A DNA stretch of 64,000 nucleotides from positions 6,415,001-6,479,000 of the forward strand of contig NZ_CP073104.1 of assembly GCF_018138145.1 (NCBI RefSeq). The letters are read 5' to 3'. This stretch comes from Pseudomonas sp. SCA2728.1_7 (GTDB lineage Bacteria; Pseudomonadota; Gammaproteobacteria; Pseudomonadales; Pseudomonadaceae). Numbering within the stretch: the stretch's first letter is position 1; every line of letters starts with the position of its first letter. The notes under the pieces are model-generated. The model was not told the DNA's origin and did not search any database. It saw only the letters and a list, made by a program, of their open reading frames with translations. The position numbers were made by a program, and so were the translations under genes. Positions 18,991 to 27,638 of the stretch are shown piece by piece.

Positions 18991-19183
18991 TTCATGGGCA
19001 GAACCACCACCCTAATGCGGTCATAAAAGGTAATCAAATCCGCGTTGTGATCACCTCGGATATGTTGCGCAATGTCGCGCCTGTCCTAAGCTTCTGACTA
19101 GGCGGAAGATATTTGCCGGGTTGTCCCGGAACAATCGCCACGATGCGCAATCATTAGAGCGTGGATATCAAAAGGAGATGCGC

Positions 19184-19747
19184 ATGCTCATCAGGTCATT
19201 GACCCTGACACTCTTGCTGGCGATTGCCGGCCCCTTGTTCGCCGCTGACAACGATTCGCCCATCGCCGGGGACATGGGCCGCGCCCGACCGCTGATCGTG
19301 ATCGCCCAAAGCACGGTCGACCCCGTGTGGGTAGCGCTGAAAAAATCGCTGGAGGATCCCGCCAACAAAAAGGGCGTCACCGACCGCAACATCAAGGTCT
19401 ACACCATCCTCAACATGTCCGGCCAGCTAGACGGCAAGGACATGGGCCAGCAAGACACCATGGCGCTGCTGCGCTCGCTGAAGCTGGGCGCCGGGGCGTA
19501 TCCGAAAGTGTTCCTGGTGGGCAAGGACGGCGAGACCAAACTCTCGGCTTCGGGGGAGGAGGCGAAAGCGGTGGATTTGAAGAAGATCTTCGACACCATC
19601 GATGCCATGCCAATGGCTGAGAAGGAAGCGGCCGCTGCGGCTCAGGCGCCGGTTGCTGCTACGCCGGAACCGGCAAAAGGCGCGAAGAACGCGAAGCCGA
19701 CCAAGCCTGCGAAACCAGCCAAGCCGCCGGAAATGCCGGATGACTGA
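19184..19747 (+). CDS. DUF4174-type secreted protein
   Basis: 187 residues, starting at the ATG at 19184 which lies 6 bases after AGGAG; an ATG two codons upstream abuts that ribosome site. Signal peptide LIRSLTLTLLLAIAGPLFAA, then a compact domain with RPLIVIAQSTVDPVWVALKKSL and YPKVFLVGKDGETKL, matching the thioredoxin-like DUF4174 pattern but without a CxxC pair. The tail is Ala/Pro/Lys rich (KPTKPAKPAKPPEMPDD). Probably periplasmic; function unknown. Confidence 0.75.
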   Translation: MLIRSLTLTLLLAIAGPLFAADNDSPIAGDMGRARPLIVIAQSTVDPVWVALKKSLEDPANKKGVTDRNIKVYTILNMSGQLDGKDMGQQDTMALLRSLKLGAGAYPKVFLVGKDGETKLSASGEEAKAVDLKKIFDTIDAMPMAEKEAAAAAQAPVAATPEPAKGAKNAKPTKPAKPAKPPEMPDD

Positions 19748-19777
19748 TCGCATACTCTTTGAATAAAACACTCTCCC

Positions 19778-19867
19778 TGTAGGAGTGAGCCTGCTCGCGA
19801 TAGCGGTGTATCAGTCACCATCAGCGTTGACTGATACACCGCTATCGCGAGCAGGCTCACTCCTACA
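19778..19867. repeat. REP pair (inverted)
   Basis: Two facing REP units (TGTAGGAGTGAGCCTGCTCG and complement) with mirrored GCGGTGTATCAGTCA/TGACTGATACACCGC arms, so nearly the whole element can pair. It lies just 57 bases past the ATPase gene stop. Confidence 0.92.
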
Positions 19868-19923
19868 ATGTTTATTGCGTTGCCAGCAGATTTGCGAACA
19901 CCGAAGCCCTCACAGCAACCTGT

Positions 19924-21057
19924 CTACCCACGGCTATCGCCCTCATCAAGCAGGTAAACCAGCACACCTTTGGTATCACCTACGACCAGTGGAGAATGCG
20001 TGGTCAACACGAACTGGCAATTGGGAAAGGTCGTACTTAACTGTGCAATCAGACCGAGCTGCCATTGCGGATCCATGCGCAATTCCACCTCGTCGATTAG
20101 AACAATGCCGTCGCCGTGCAGCGGGTTGTCCATCGACGGGTTCATCATCGCCAGACGCCTGGCCATATCACCCACCAACGCAATCATCGACTTTTCGCCA
20201 AGCGAGAGCTGAGTGACATTGAATGTCGCGCCATGTTTGTCGACTGCCATATGCAGATGTGGTTTGCGTTGCACACGCAGGTTGGAGAAGTCCGGCATGA
20301 ACGCGGCGATGGCCGAACGCACGGCAGTCAACTGGCGGTCGCGGGAGGAGGCTTTCACGTTGGCGAGCGTTTTATAAACGTCGCTGTCAGTACCGAATTT
20401 TTCCGCGACTTCAGCCAGTGCGGTGTCGGAAATCCCGTCTTCGTTTTCGCTGTCTTCGCGTTCACGGAACCATTCGAAAAAACCGCGAAAGTCGGCGCCA
20501 CCGTTGAAACTGGTGTCGTAGCCGTCGAGTTGATCAGAGGCTTGTTTGCTGGTGATTTCAAGCGGGATGTCGAGAACGCAACGTTCGGCTGGGTAATAAG
20601 CGATCAGTGGGAGTGAGGCGCTATCGTCGGCGGTGAGTTGAGTGCGGTAGTGGTCTGCAAGCAGTTTGACTTCGTTCAAATATCCACGACCCGAGATTGC
20701 ACCTTCTTGGCGACTTCGGGCAGCGCCCCATACGAATAATTCGTTTTCGGAACCCGCATCACTGTCAGTTGCGCGCGGGTGCGAAACGTCGGTGATGCCA
20801 ATCGAAAGGACGGCTCCTGAGGCGCCGTTGCGAATGTCTTCATCGACAAGGTATTTGCCATTGCCTTTATTGGCGCGAATTTTTGCGATCAGCCAGCTCA
20901 GACAAATATTCAGGGATTTAAGAATGGTGGTTTTTCCGCTGCCGTTGTTTCCCACCAGCACCGTGATGTTCGAGCGGTGTGTTAGGGTAGGGGCAAACTG
21001 AATATCCATGTCTCTAAATTGTCCGACATCCGTAAGCTTCAAACTTTTGATTTCCAT
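19924..21057 (-). CDS. ATP-binding cassette AAA-type ATPase (RecF/SMC-like), orphan
   Basis: 377 residues from ATG 21057, with GAAGG 7 bases upstream; the longer frame to 21195 has no support. Walker A is GNNGSGKTT (36-44), the ABC signature is QLSLGEKSM, Walker B is VLIDEVELR, and the H-loop is VLTTHSPLV. This layout matches the AAA_15/AAA_21 ATPases that partner nucleases in defence systems (Septu PtuA, retron ATPases). The Walker B tail reads VELRMDP rather than the usual IDLHLHP. The protein ends about 20 residues after the H-loop, and no partner gene lies downstream: a REP pair begins 57 bases after the stop. It may be a truncated or stand-alone ATPase. Confidence 0.82.
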   Translation of the reverse strand: MEIKSLKLTDVGQFRDMDIQFAPTLTHRSNITVLVGNNGSGKTTILKSLNICLSWLIAKIRANKGNGKYLVDEDIRNGASGAVLSIGITDVSHPRATDSDAGSENELFVWGAARSRQEGAISGRGYLNEVKLLADHYRTQLTADDSASLPLIAYYPAERCVLDIPLEITSKQASDQLDGYDTSFNGGADFRGFFEWFREREDSENEDGISDTALAEVAEKFGTDSDVYKTLANVKASSRDRQLTAVRSAIAAFMPDFSNLRVQRKPHLHMAVDKHGATFNVTQLSLGEKSMIALVGDMARRLAMMNPSMDNPLHGDGIVLIDEVELRMDPQWQLGLIAQLSTTFPNCQFVLTTHSPLVVGDTKGVLVYLLDEGDSRG

Positions 21058-21535
21058 CACTGCGCCCTTCGAATGACTGTTTTTTTTGCCCGACGCCATC
21101 CTCGTCCAAAGATTGACTCGATGCAGTGTAGATACAACAAATTCATTCGCTAACCCAAAGTCGTTGCAGCATGTGCCGGCGGAAATGTCTGACACAAACC
21201 CCCTTCAAGTCCCGTGGATTTTTCCTGCAAGTCGCGGCGGCGGTGGGGAACTGGTGGGTTTTTGAGAGGAGGGATAGTCTTCGTTGGCCGCTGCAAAACA
21301 CAGTGGTCGGACGTGGAAGTCCGGTTGTCGGTTACATCCATCAATGTCTCAAAAGCGCATGTCGACGTTATTTATGTCAACATCGCCGCGTTTTTGGCGG
21401 CTGTGCGCAGGGGCACTTTCGAGTGCGCCGGGTTTTGGTGGATTGGCCTGGTCTTCCACACCTGCGTACAGCTGCCACCCTCATGTGGAAGTGAGAAAGG
21501 TAGTTTTTCCTACAATTCACTACGGTACTTCATAC
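21058..21535. other. Gap between ATPase and DUF6124 genes
   Basis: Contains the divergent promoters for the ATPase (minus) and DUF6124 (plus) genes. The right half holds a structured leader described separately. A small hairpin CGGAC-GTGGAA-GTCCG lies near 21308-21323. Reading frames in this gap are not convincing. Confidence 0.5.
21384..21535 (+). ncRNA. Structured leader upstream of DUF6124 gene (candidate)
   Basis: The 16 bases at 21396-21411 (GGCGGCTGTGCGCAGG) can pair along their whole length with 21461-21476 (CCTGCGTACAGCTGCC), with two G-U wobbles. Inside lie two hairpins: GCAC-TTTCGA-GTGC (21413-21426) and GTGGA...TCCAC (21438-21459), giving a three-way junction. An alternative hairpin CGCC-GCGTTTTT-GGCG (21384-21399) competes for the first four stem bases, so a two-state switch is possible. 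A further CCAC-CCTCAT-GTGG follows. The DUF6124 start is about 60 bases downstream with no strong ribosome site. Whether this is a cis-regulator or an sRNA is inferred. Confidence 0.5.
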
Positions 21536-21862
21536 ATGAAAAAACCAACGCCAAATCCCCCCGAATCCCCCATCGATTCTGGATCCTTCGACGCCAACAA
21601 CCCCCGATTACGCAACCCGCATCACCCCGATCCCATCAGCCATCTCTTCACCATCCTGCCCGATATCGATACGCCCACGCTGCTCTGCCACGCTTGCGAA
21701 ACCCTCGCTTCACTGAACGTCCTGACCACTGACCTCGCCTCTGAACTGCAGGGTTCACCGCGCAGCCTTGCCTTGTCGATTCAGCAGTTGGCCGTGCTTG
21801 GCGAGTTGCTGGTCAACCGAGCGCTGGACAATCTCGATCCACCGGCGGCGACGCAGCATTGA
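21536..21862 (+). CDS. DUF6124 family small protein
   Basis: 108 residues beginning MKKPTPNPPES. The family signature is present: N-terminal disordered Pro/Asn/Asp-rich segment, then FTILPDIDTPTLLCHACETLASLNVLTTDLASEL and SLALSIQQLAVLGELLVNRALD. This family is abundant in Pseudomonas, often in several copies, with unknown function. The start has no strong Shine-Dalgarno but is preceded by the structured leader. The following gene begins 16 bases after the stop. Confidence 0.85.
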   Translation: MKKPTPNPPESPIDSGSFDANNPRLRNPHHPDPISHLFTILPDIDTPTLLCHACETLASLNVLTTDLASELQGSPRSLALSIQQLAVLGELLVNRALDNLDPPAATQH

Positions 21863-21878
21863 ACAGGGAGGTTCAAAC

Positions 21879-22145
21879 ATGACGCGATACATTCCGCTTA
21901 CCGGGATCGACTGCAAGATTCCCGCTCTGCTGATCGACCGCGAAGCACCGGTGGATGTGCTGCATGGCACGGCGGCTTACCGTTTGCGCTGTGTGACGCA
22001 ATTAATGGAGACCTTGGCGTTGGGAGATGGCAAGGGACATGATGCCTTGCTGCTACAGGATTTCGCCCGGGTGATGGCGATCCCGTTGCGTGACAGTTGC
22101 GACTTGATGGATGTCATCGGCTGGAAGTTGCAGGCGCAGCTTTAA
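21879..22145 (+). CDS. Small protein downstream of DUF6124, function unknown
   Basis: 88 residues from ATG 21879, with GGGAGG 7 bases upstream. Sequence MTRYIPLTGIDCKIPALLIDREAPVDVL..., with a predicted helical middle (AAYRLRCVTQLMETLALGDG) and C-terminal LMDVIGWKLQAQL. The short gap from the DUF6124 gene makes co-transcription likely, so the two proteins may act together. I do not recognise the family. Confidence 0.75.
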   Translation: MTRYIPLTGIDCKIPALLIDREAPVDVLHGTAAYRLRCVTQLMETLALGDGKGHDALLLQDFARVMAIPLRDSCDLMDVIGWKLQAQL

Positions 22146-22149
22146 AGAC

Positions 22150-22230
22150 AAAAGATCGCAGCCTGCGGCAGCTCCTACATTGACCGAGTGAAAACCCGAT
22201 CCTGTAGCTGCCGCAGGCTGCGATCTTTTG
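22150..22230. repeat. Second-class inverted repeat (GATCGCAGC type)
   Basis: AAGATCGCAGCCTGCGGCAG faces CTGCCGCAGGCTGCGATCTT around a spacer of about 40 bases. It is the same class as the element near 13474-13547. Confidence 0.85.
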
Positions 22231-22234
22231 ATTT

Positions 22235-23401
22235 TCAGTCAGCGACAGCGCTGAGGATTTTGTGGGCGATCTTCACCCGCTCAGGAATCGGGAAGTTCTT
22301 GTTGGCCATGATCACGATGCCCACGTCTTTGCTCGGCACAAACGCCACGTAGGTCCCGAAGCCACCCGTCGAGCCGGTCTTGTTGATCAACACATCTTCA
22401 GGTTGCGGTTGCGGCGGATGCAGCCACTGCACCTTGTGCGCCTCTATGGCCATTTCCGTCGAGTTACCCGCCAGCAAACGGTCGAGGCTGATCGGGTAAC
22501 GGTACATTTCCCAACCCAGGCCCTGGGTCATGTCGCCAACCATGTAGTAACCGGTGTGGGTGTTGGCGATGGTTTTTTGCAGGGACGCTTCAAGCGTTTC
22601 AGGCTTCAGGTTGGTTTGAACGTAACGCAGCATGTCCACCGCGCTGGTTTTCACGCCATAGGCCTGCTCGTCCAGCGCACCAGGCGTGACACGCACCGGT
22701 TTGCCGTTCTTGTCGTAACCCTGCGCATACAGGTCCATTTGTGCGGCAGGCACGCTGAGGTAGGTGTGCTGCAAACCGAGTTTCGGCAGCAGGGTTTGCG
22801 TCATTGCCTGATCAAACGGCTGGCCGAGGCTTTTCGCCGCCAGATAACCGAACAGCCCAAGGCTTGGATTTGAATACTGGCGATGGCTGCCTGCCGGATA
22901 AACCGGTTTCCACTGCTGGAAATAGCCGAGCATCTTGTCAGACGAATCCGCGTTGTCCGGGAACTGTAGCGGCAAACCGCCGGCACTGTACGTACCCAGT
23001 TGCACCACGCTGATGTTGTCGAAGGCACTGCTTTTCAATTCAGGCCAGAGCAGGCTGGCCTTGGTCGACAGGTCCAGCTTGCCAGTCGCCTGGGCATAAC
23101 CGGCGAGGGTGGCGGTGAAGGTTTTGCTCACCGAGCCAATTTCGAACAGGGTGTTTTCGCTGACTTTTTGCCCGGTGTCTTTGCTGGCGATGCCGTAGTT
23201 AAAGTAATGCGCCTTGCCGTTTACGGTCAGCGCTACGGTCAGGCCGGGAATGTTCTGTTGTTGCATCACCGGTGTCACCGCTGCGTTGACCAACGCTTGC
23301 AACTGCGCATCGTCGGGCACGGCGGCGAAACAGGAATTTGCGCCGAAGAGCAGACCGAAAGCGGCGCAGGAAATGACTTTGCTCGATTGAATGGATGACA
23401 T
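22235..23401 (-). CDS. ampC: Class C beta-lactamase (AmpC)
   Basis: 388 residues from ATG 23401 (an upstream ATG at 23419 is possible). The signal peptide ends near NSCFA. All class C active-site motifs are present: S90-V-S-K93, Y176-S-N178 and K341-T-G343, so this is a functional periplasmic cephalosporinase by sequence. Length fits AmpC. It is divergently transcribed from an AmpR-type regulator, the classic inducible arrangement in which cell-wall muropeptides switch AmpR from repressor to activator. The 160-base gap holds the shared control region. A chromosomal intrinsic enzyme is the natural reading; no mobile context is seen. Confidence 0.95.
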   Translation of the reverse strand: MSSIQSSKVISCAAFGLLFGANSCFAAVPDDAQLQALVNAAVTPVMQQQNIPGLTVALTVNGKAHYFNYGIASKDTGQKVSENTLFEIGSVSKTFTATLAGYAQATGKLDLSTKASLLWPELKSSAFDNISVVQLGTYSAGGLPLQFPDNADSSDKMLGYFQQWKPVYPAGSHRQYSNPSLGLFGYLAAKSLGQPFDQAMTQTLLPKLGLQHTYLSVPAAQMDLYAQGYDKNGKPVRVTPGALDEQAYGVKTSAVDMLRYVQTNLKPETLEASLQKTIANTHTGYYMVGDMTQGLGWEMYRYPISLDRLLAGNSTEMAIEAHKVQWLHPPQPQPEDVLINKTGSTGGFGTYVAFVPSKDVGIVIMANKNFPIPERVKIAHKILSAVAD

Positions 23402-23561
23402 GAATGAACCACTCTCCATGAGTGTTGATGATGTTATCCCGCTACACTGCGGGCGATTCGTTCGTTGGGCGACTGATCAGCGCCGCCAATCTAGTTAGTG
23501 CGAAGCCAATCGACAAACGACGAAAACTCGCACGAGCCATTAGAAAAATTTGGGACTGGGC

Positions 23562-24434
23562 ATGATTCGACCGCAATTGCCGCTCAACGCACTGCGCGCC
23601 TTTGAAGCATCGGCGCGTCATTTGAGCTTCACCCGCGCCGCCGTGGAGCTGTGTGTCACTCAGGCTGCGGTCAGCCATCAGGTCAAAAGCCTGGAAGCGC
23701 AGCTCAACGTGACGCTGTTCAAACGCCTGCCCCGTGGGCTGATGCTGACCAGCGAAGGCGAAACCTTGCTGCCGGTGCTGAGCACCTCGTTCGATCACAT
23801 CGCACAGATACTCGAACGCCTCGCCGGTGGACAGTACCGCGAAATGTTGACGGTCGGCGCGGTCGGTACGTTCGCCGTGGGTTGGCTGTTGCCGCGGCTG
23901 GCGGACTTCCGGGCGAAACATCCGCTTATAGATTTGCGGCTGTCGACCAACAACAATCGCGTGGATGTCGCGGCGGAAGGGCTGGATTACGCGATTCGCT
24001 TCGGTGCTGGTGCGTGGCACGGGATCGAGGCGACGCGGTTGCTCGATGCGCCGCTGTCGGTGTTGTGCGTGCCGGAGATCGCTCGGCAATTGCATTCGCC
24101 GGGGGATTTGTTGCAGCAGACGCTGCTGCGTTCCTATCGCACCGATGAATGGCCGGAGTGGTTTCAGGCTGCCGGGTTGGCGACGCAGGTGGCACCGCCG
24201 CAGAGCATTGTGTTTGATTCGTCGTTGGCGATGATGGAGGCGGCGTTACAGGGCGGTGGGGTGGCATTGGCGCCGCCACTGATGTTCGCCCGGCAACTGG
24301 CGGCGGAGGCGATTTTTCAGCCGTTTGCGATCGAGATTACGACGGGGAGTTACTGGTTGACGCGGTTGCAATCGCGCCCTGAAACGGCGGCGATGACAGC
24401 GTTCAAAACCTGGCTGCTGCAAATTTCTGGTTAA
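23562..24434 (+). CDS. ampR: LysR-type regulator AmpR
   Basis: 290 residues from the ATG at 23562; a TTG four codons earlier is less likely. N-terminal winged HTH (LSFTRAAVELCVTQAAVSHQVKSLEAQLNVTLFKRLPRGLML) and a LysR effector domain follow. The opening residues RPQLPLNALRAFEASARHLSFTRAA are the standard AmpR start. Divergent orientation to ampC supports the assignment. In this family the effector domain binds UDP-MurNAc-pentapeptide or 1,6-anhydroMurNAc peptides. It may bind T-N11-A sites in the 23402-23561 gap; I could not identify one confidently. Confidence 0.9.
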   Translation: MIRPQLPLNALRAFEASARHLSFTRAAVELCVTQAAVSHQVKSLEAQLNVTLFKRLPRGLMLTSEGETLLPVLSTSFDHIAQILERLAGGQYREMLTVGAVGTFAVGWLLPRLADFRAKHPLIDLRLSTNNNRVDVAAEGLDYAIRFGAGAWHGIEATRLLDAPLSVLCVPEIARQLHSPGDLLQQTLLRSYRTDEWPEWFQAAGLATQVAPPQSIVFDSSLAMMEAALQGGGVALAPPLMFARQLAAEAIFQPFAIEITTGSYWLTRLQSRPETAAMTAFKTWLLQISG

Positions 24435-24445
24435 TGCAAAACCCT

Positions 24446-24537
24446 TGTAGGAGTGAGCCTGCTCGCGATAGCGGTGTCTCAGTCAACACTTACATCAACT
24501 GACACACCGCTATCGCGAGCAGGCTCACTCCTACAGG
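24446..24537. repeat. REP pair (inverted)
   Basis: TGTAGGAGTGAGCCTGCTCG and its complement with mirrored spacer (CGATAGCGGTGTCTCAGTCAA / TGACACACCGCTATCG approximately). It lies between convergent ampR and gudD. Confidence 0.9.
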
Positions 24538-24562
24538 GACCGTGGTGGATTGGAGATCAGGT

Positions 24563-25906
24563 TCAGCGCACCAGACACGGCCGCTTGTTATCGAACTTCC
24601 ACCCCGGAATCAGAAACTGCATCGCCACGCTGTCATCGCGTGCGCCGAGGCCCATGCCTTTATATAGCTCGTGAGCCTTGGCCACCTGATCCATATCCAG
24701 CTCGACACCCAGCCCCGGTTTTTTCGGCACTTGCACCAGACCGTCGACGATTTGCAGTGGCGCCTTGGTCAGGCGCTGGCCGTCCTGCCAGATCCAATGG
24801 GTGTCGATGGCGGTGATCTCGCCCGGCGCAGCAGCGGCGACATGGGTGAACATCGCCAGCGAGATGTCGAAGTGGTTGTTGGAGTGCGAACCCCAGGTCA
24901 GGCCCCACTCATGGCACATTTGCGCCACACGCACCGATCCCTGCATGGTCCAGAAATGCGGGTCGGCCAATGGAATGTCCACAGACTGCAACTGAATCGC
25001 ATGACCCATTTCACGCCAGTCAGTGGCGATCATGTTAGTGGCGGTTTTCAGCCCCGTGGCACGACGAAACTCGGCCATCACCTCTCGGCCGGAATAACCG
25101 TTTTCCGCGCCGCACGGGTCTTCGGCATAGGCGAGCACCTGATGCTGGTCGCGGCACAAACGAATGGCTTCTTTCAGTGACCAGGCGCCATTCGGATCAA
25201 GGGTAATCCGCGCATCAGGAAAGCGTTCGGCCAGCGCTGTCACCGCTTCGATTTCCGCATCGCCGCTGAGCACGCCGCCCTTGAGTTTGAAGTCCTTGAA
25301 ACCGTACTTGGCATGCGCCGCTTCGGCTAGGCGCACCACGGCTTCGGCGGTCATGGCCTTCTCGTGACGCACGCGGAACCAGTCATTGTCGGCGTCCGGT
25401 TCGCTGCGATAGGCGAGATCGGTTTCGCGCTGATCGCCAACGTAAAACAGATAACCGAGCATCTTCACTTCATCGCGTTGCTGACCTTCGCCGAGCAATG
25501 CCGCCACCGGTACGTCGAGATGCTGACCGAGCAGGTCGAGCAGCGCGGCTTCAAGGCCGGTCACGGCGTGAATGGTGATGCGCAGATCGAACGTCTGCAG
25601 ACCACGACCGCCGGCATCGCGGTCGGCGAAGGTCTGGCGCACTTGATTGAGAATCTTCTGCCAAGTGCCGATCGGGCTGCCGACCACCAGGCTGCGTGCA
25701 TCTTCCAGGGTCTGGCGGATACGCTCGCCACCGGGCACTTCACCGACGCCGGTGTGGCCGGCGTTGTCTTTGAGAATGACGATGTTGCGGGTGAAAAACG
25801 GCCCGTGGGCGCCGCTCAGATTGAGCAGCATGCCGTCGTGGCCGGCCACTGGGATGACTTGCATGTCGGTGATGATCGGGGCTTTGGCGGTGTCGTGTGC
25901 AGTCAT
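24563..25906 (-). CDS. gudD: Glucarate dehydratase
   Basis: 447-residue enolase-superfamily enzyme that dehydrates D-glucarate (and L-idarate) to 5-keto-4-deoxyglucarate. The start at 25906 has AAGGA 8 bases upstream. Active-site residues can be placed: K207-x-K209 in FKLKGG, D237 in LDPNGAW, E in [11 protein letters not shown], and H in [10 protein letters not shown]. It lies directly downstream of the gudP transporter gene on the same strand (40 bases apart), with a divergent FadR-type regulator beyond. The pathway's later enzymes are not in this window. Confidence 0.96.
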   Translation of the reverse strand: MTAHDTAKAPIITDMQVIPVAGHDGMLLNLSGAHGPFFTRNIVILKDNAGHTGVGEVPGGERIRQTLEDARSLVVGSPIGTWQKILNQVRQTFADRDAGGRGLQTFDLRITIHAVTGLEAALLDLLGQHLDVPVAALLGEGQQRDEVKMLGYLFYVGDQRETDLAYRSEPDADNDWFRVRHEKAMTAEAVVRLAEAAHAKYGFKDFKLKGGVLSGDAEIEAVTALAERFPDARITLDPNGAWSLKEAIRLCRDQHQVLAYAEDPCGAENGYSGREVMAEFRRATGLKTATNMIATDWREMGHAIQLQSVDIPLADPHFWTMQGSVRVAQMCHEWGLTWGSHSNNHFDISLAMFTHVAAAAPGEITAIDTHWIWQDGQRLTKAPLQIVDGLVQVPKKPGLGVELDMDQVAKAHELYKGMGLGARDDSVAMQFLIPGWKFDNKRPCLVR

Positions 25907-25946
25907 GGTTTTTATCCTTCTTATTCGCAATCTTTAAAAATGGACG

Positions 25947-27293
25947 TCAGGCGTGCTTTGGCGCGGCATCGGCCACGGCGAAATCAGCAGCAGGTTTCGG
26001 CGTGGTACGCGCGAAGAAGACGATGATCGCGGCGATGATCGAGGTCGCGGCCAGGCCATAGAGGCCGCCCTGAATCGAGCCGGTGTGTTCTTCGAGCAGG
26101 CCGAACGTGGTCGGCGCAACGAAGCCGCCAAGGTTGCCGACCGAGTTGATCAGCGCGATCACTGCCGCAGCAATGCGGGCATCCAGATACGCCTGCGGGA
26201 TCGGCCAGAACAGTGACGAAGCGGATTTGAAACCCAGCGCGGCAAAACAGATCGCAACGAAAGCGAAGATCGGCCCGCCGGTGGTGGACATGAACATCCC
26301 CGCAGCAGCGATCAACAGGGCGGTGGCGACCCACGCCTGCTGGTGTTTCCACTTGGCCGAGAACGAAGCGAAGGCGTACATGCCGATGATCGACAACAAC
26401 CACGGAATCGAGTTGAACAGGCCGACCTGGAAGTCGCTCATCTCGCCCATTTTCTTGATGATGCTTGGCAGCCAGAAGGTCGCTGCGTAAATGGTCAGTT
26501 GAATGAAGAAGTAGATCAGGCAGAACAGGATGATCTGGCGATCCTTGAGCAGTTTGCCCATCGATGGCCGGATCGGTGTCGCGGCTTCGCGGGCCTTCTG
26601 TTCCGCATCGATGGCGTTGACCAGTGCGTTCTGTTCGGCGCGGCTCAGCCATTTCGCGTCGTGGGGTTTGGCGTCGAGCCAGAACCAGACGAACACGCAC
26701 AGGCACACCGAGAACATCCCCTCAATGAAGTACATCCACTGCCAGCCGTGCATGCCCAGTCCGTTGATTTGCAGGAGCAGGCCGGACAGCGGGCCGGAGA
26801 TCAACGAAGCCACGGCCGAGCCGCTGAGGAAAATTGCAATCGCCTTGCCGCGTTCGGCGCCGGGCAGCCAGCGGGTGAAGTAGTAGATCACCCCGGGAAA
26901 GAACCCGGCCTCGGCTACACCGAGCAAAAAGCGCAGCACATAGAAGTGGGTTTCGTTCTGGATGAACGCCATACCGGCGGCGACCAGGCCCCAAGTGAAC
27001 ATGATGCGAGTCAGCCAGATGCGTGCGCCGACTTTCTGCAGAAGCATGTTCGACGGGACTTCGAACAGCGCGTAACCGATGAAGAACAGCCCGGCGCCGA
27101 AGCCGTATGCGGCGGCACCGATGCCCAGGTCGTGTTCCATGTGGGTGCGGACGAAACCGATGTTCACCCGGTCAATGTAATTGACGATGAACATGATCAC
27201 GAAGAGCGGCAGGACGTGGCGTTTCACTTTCGAGATGGCCGACGCGAGTGTCGAATCGACGCCCTCGTTCATCCCGGAGACGGAGGTTTTCAC
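25947..27293 (-). CDS. gudP: MFS transporter for D-glucarate/galactarate
   Basis: 448-residue anion:cation symporter of the MFS with about 12 helices. Signature segments NYIDRVNIGFVRTHMEHDLGI, GYALFEVPSNMLLQKVGARIWLTRIM and the GudP/GarP-like GVAEAGFFPGVIYYFTRWLP. The GTG at 27293 is preferred since GGGAG lies 8 bases upstream; a GTG five codons earlier overlaps that site. It heads the gudP-gudD operon and imports the substrate of GudD. A palindrome TTGTCCTACAA lies 82 bases upstream. Confidence 0.92.
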   Translation of the reverse strand: MKTSVSGMNEGVDSTLASAISKVKRHVLPLFVIMFIVNYIDRVNIGFVRTHMEHDLGIGAAAYGFGAGLFFIGYALFEVPSNMLLQKVGARIWLTRIMFTWGLVAAGMAFIQNETHFYVLRFLLGVAEAGFFPGVIYYFTRWLPGAERGKAIAIFLSGSAVASLISGPLSGLLLQINGLGMHGWQWMYFIEGMFSVCLCVFVWFWLDAKPHDAKWLSRAEQNALVNAIDAEQKAREAATPIRPSMGKLLKDRQIILFCLIYFFIQLTIYAATFWLPSIIKKMGEMSDFQVGLFNSIPWLLSIIGMYAFASFSAKWKHQQAWVATALLIAAAGMFMSTTGGPIFAFVAICFAALGFKSASSLFWPIPQAYLDARIAAAVIALINSVGNLGGFVAPTTFGLLEEHTGSIQGGLYGLAATSIIAAIIVFFARTTPKPAADFAVADAAPKHA

Positions 27294-27374
27294 TTGGTTT
27301 TCTCCCACTGATTATTTTTATGCGGGGTAGGGCGGGTGCTGCGTTGTTGATAGACATCATACAACTGAGATTTT

Positions 27375-27385
27375 TTGTCCTACAA
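27375..27385. promoter_or_regulatory. Predicted operator, gudP side
   Basis: TTGTCCTACAA reads as an interrupted palindrome TTGT-CCT-ACAA, 82 bases upstream of the gudP start. It shares the TTGT-N3-ACAA pattern with the site at 27551-27561. FadR-type regulators of sugar acids, such as DgoR, bind closely related sequences, so the adjacent GntR regulator is the likely binder. Confidence 0.55.
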
Positions 27386-27550
27386 GTGGGGAGGGCCGAT
27401 TAATTTTATCTGGAAGGTCGATTTCTTATGCTTTTTGGTATTTTATCCTAGCGTTTATTGGGTTTTGTACTTTCAGGGTCGCGATAAATTTATCCGGCTG
27501 CGCACGAGTAACCTTCAGGGAGGCCTGCTTTTCCCCGATTTATTTGAGTG

Positions 27551-27561
27551 TTGTCATACAA
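27551..27561. promoter_or_regulatory. Predicted operator, regulator side
   Basis: TTGTCATACAA, palindrome TTGT-CAT-ACAA, 78 bases upstream of the regulator's start. Matching pattern on both sides of the divergent promoter suggests autoregulation together with control of gudP-gudD. A half-site CATACAA lies near 27357-27363. Confidence 0.55.
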
Positions 27562-27638
27562 GTTGAGGCGCTAGAATCAATCCCGTCACCCAGCCTCGCA
27601 ATGCTACGATCGGCAAGCCCCGATCACCGGAACCGACC

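Larger units (their letters stand above)
27294..27638. other. AT-rich divergent control region of the glucarate locus
   Basis: 345-base gap between gudP and its presumed regulator, clearly more AT-rich than the coding DNA. It carries two identical-pattern palindromes and a half-site near the start, see operators. The promoters themselves are not resolved. Confidence 0.6.
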
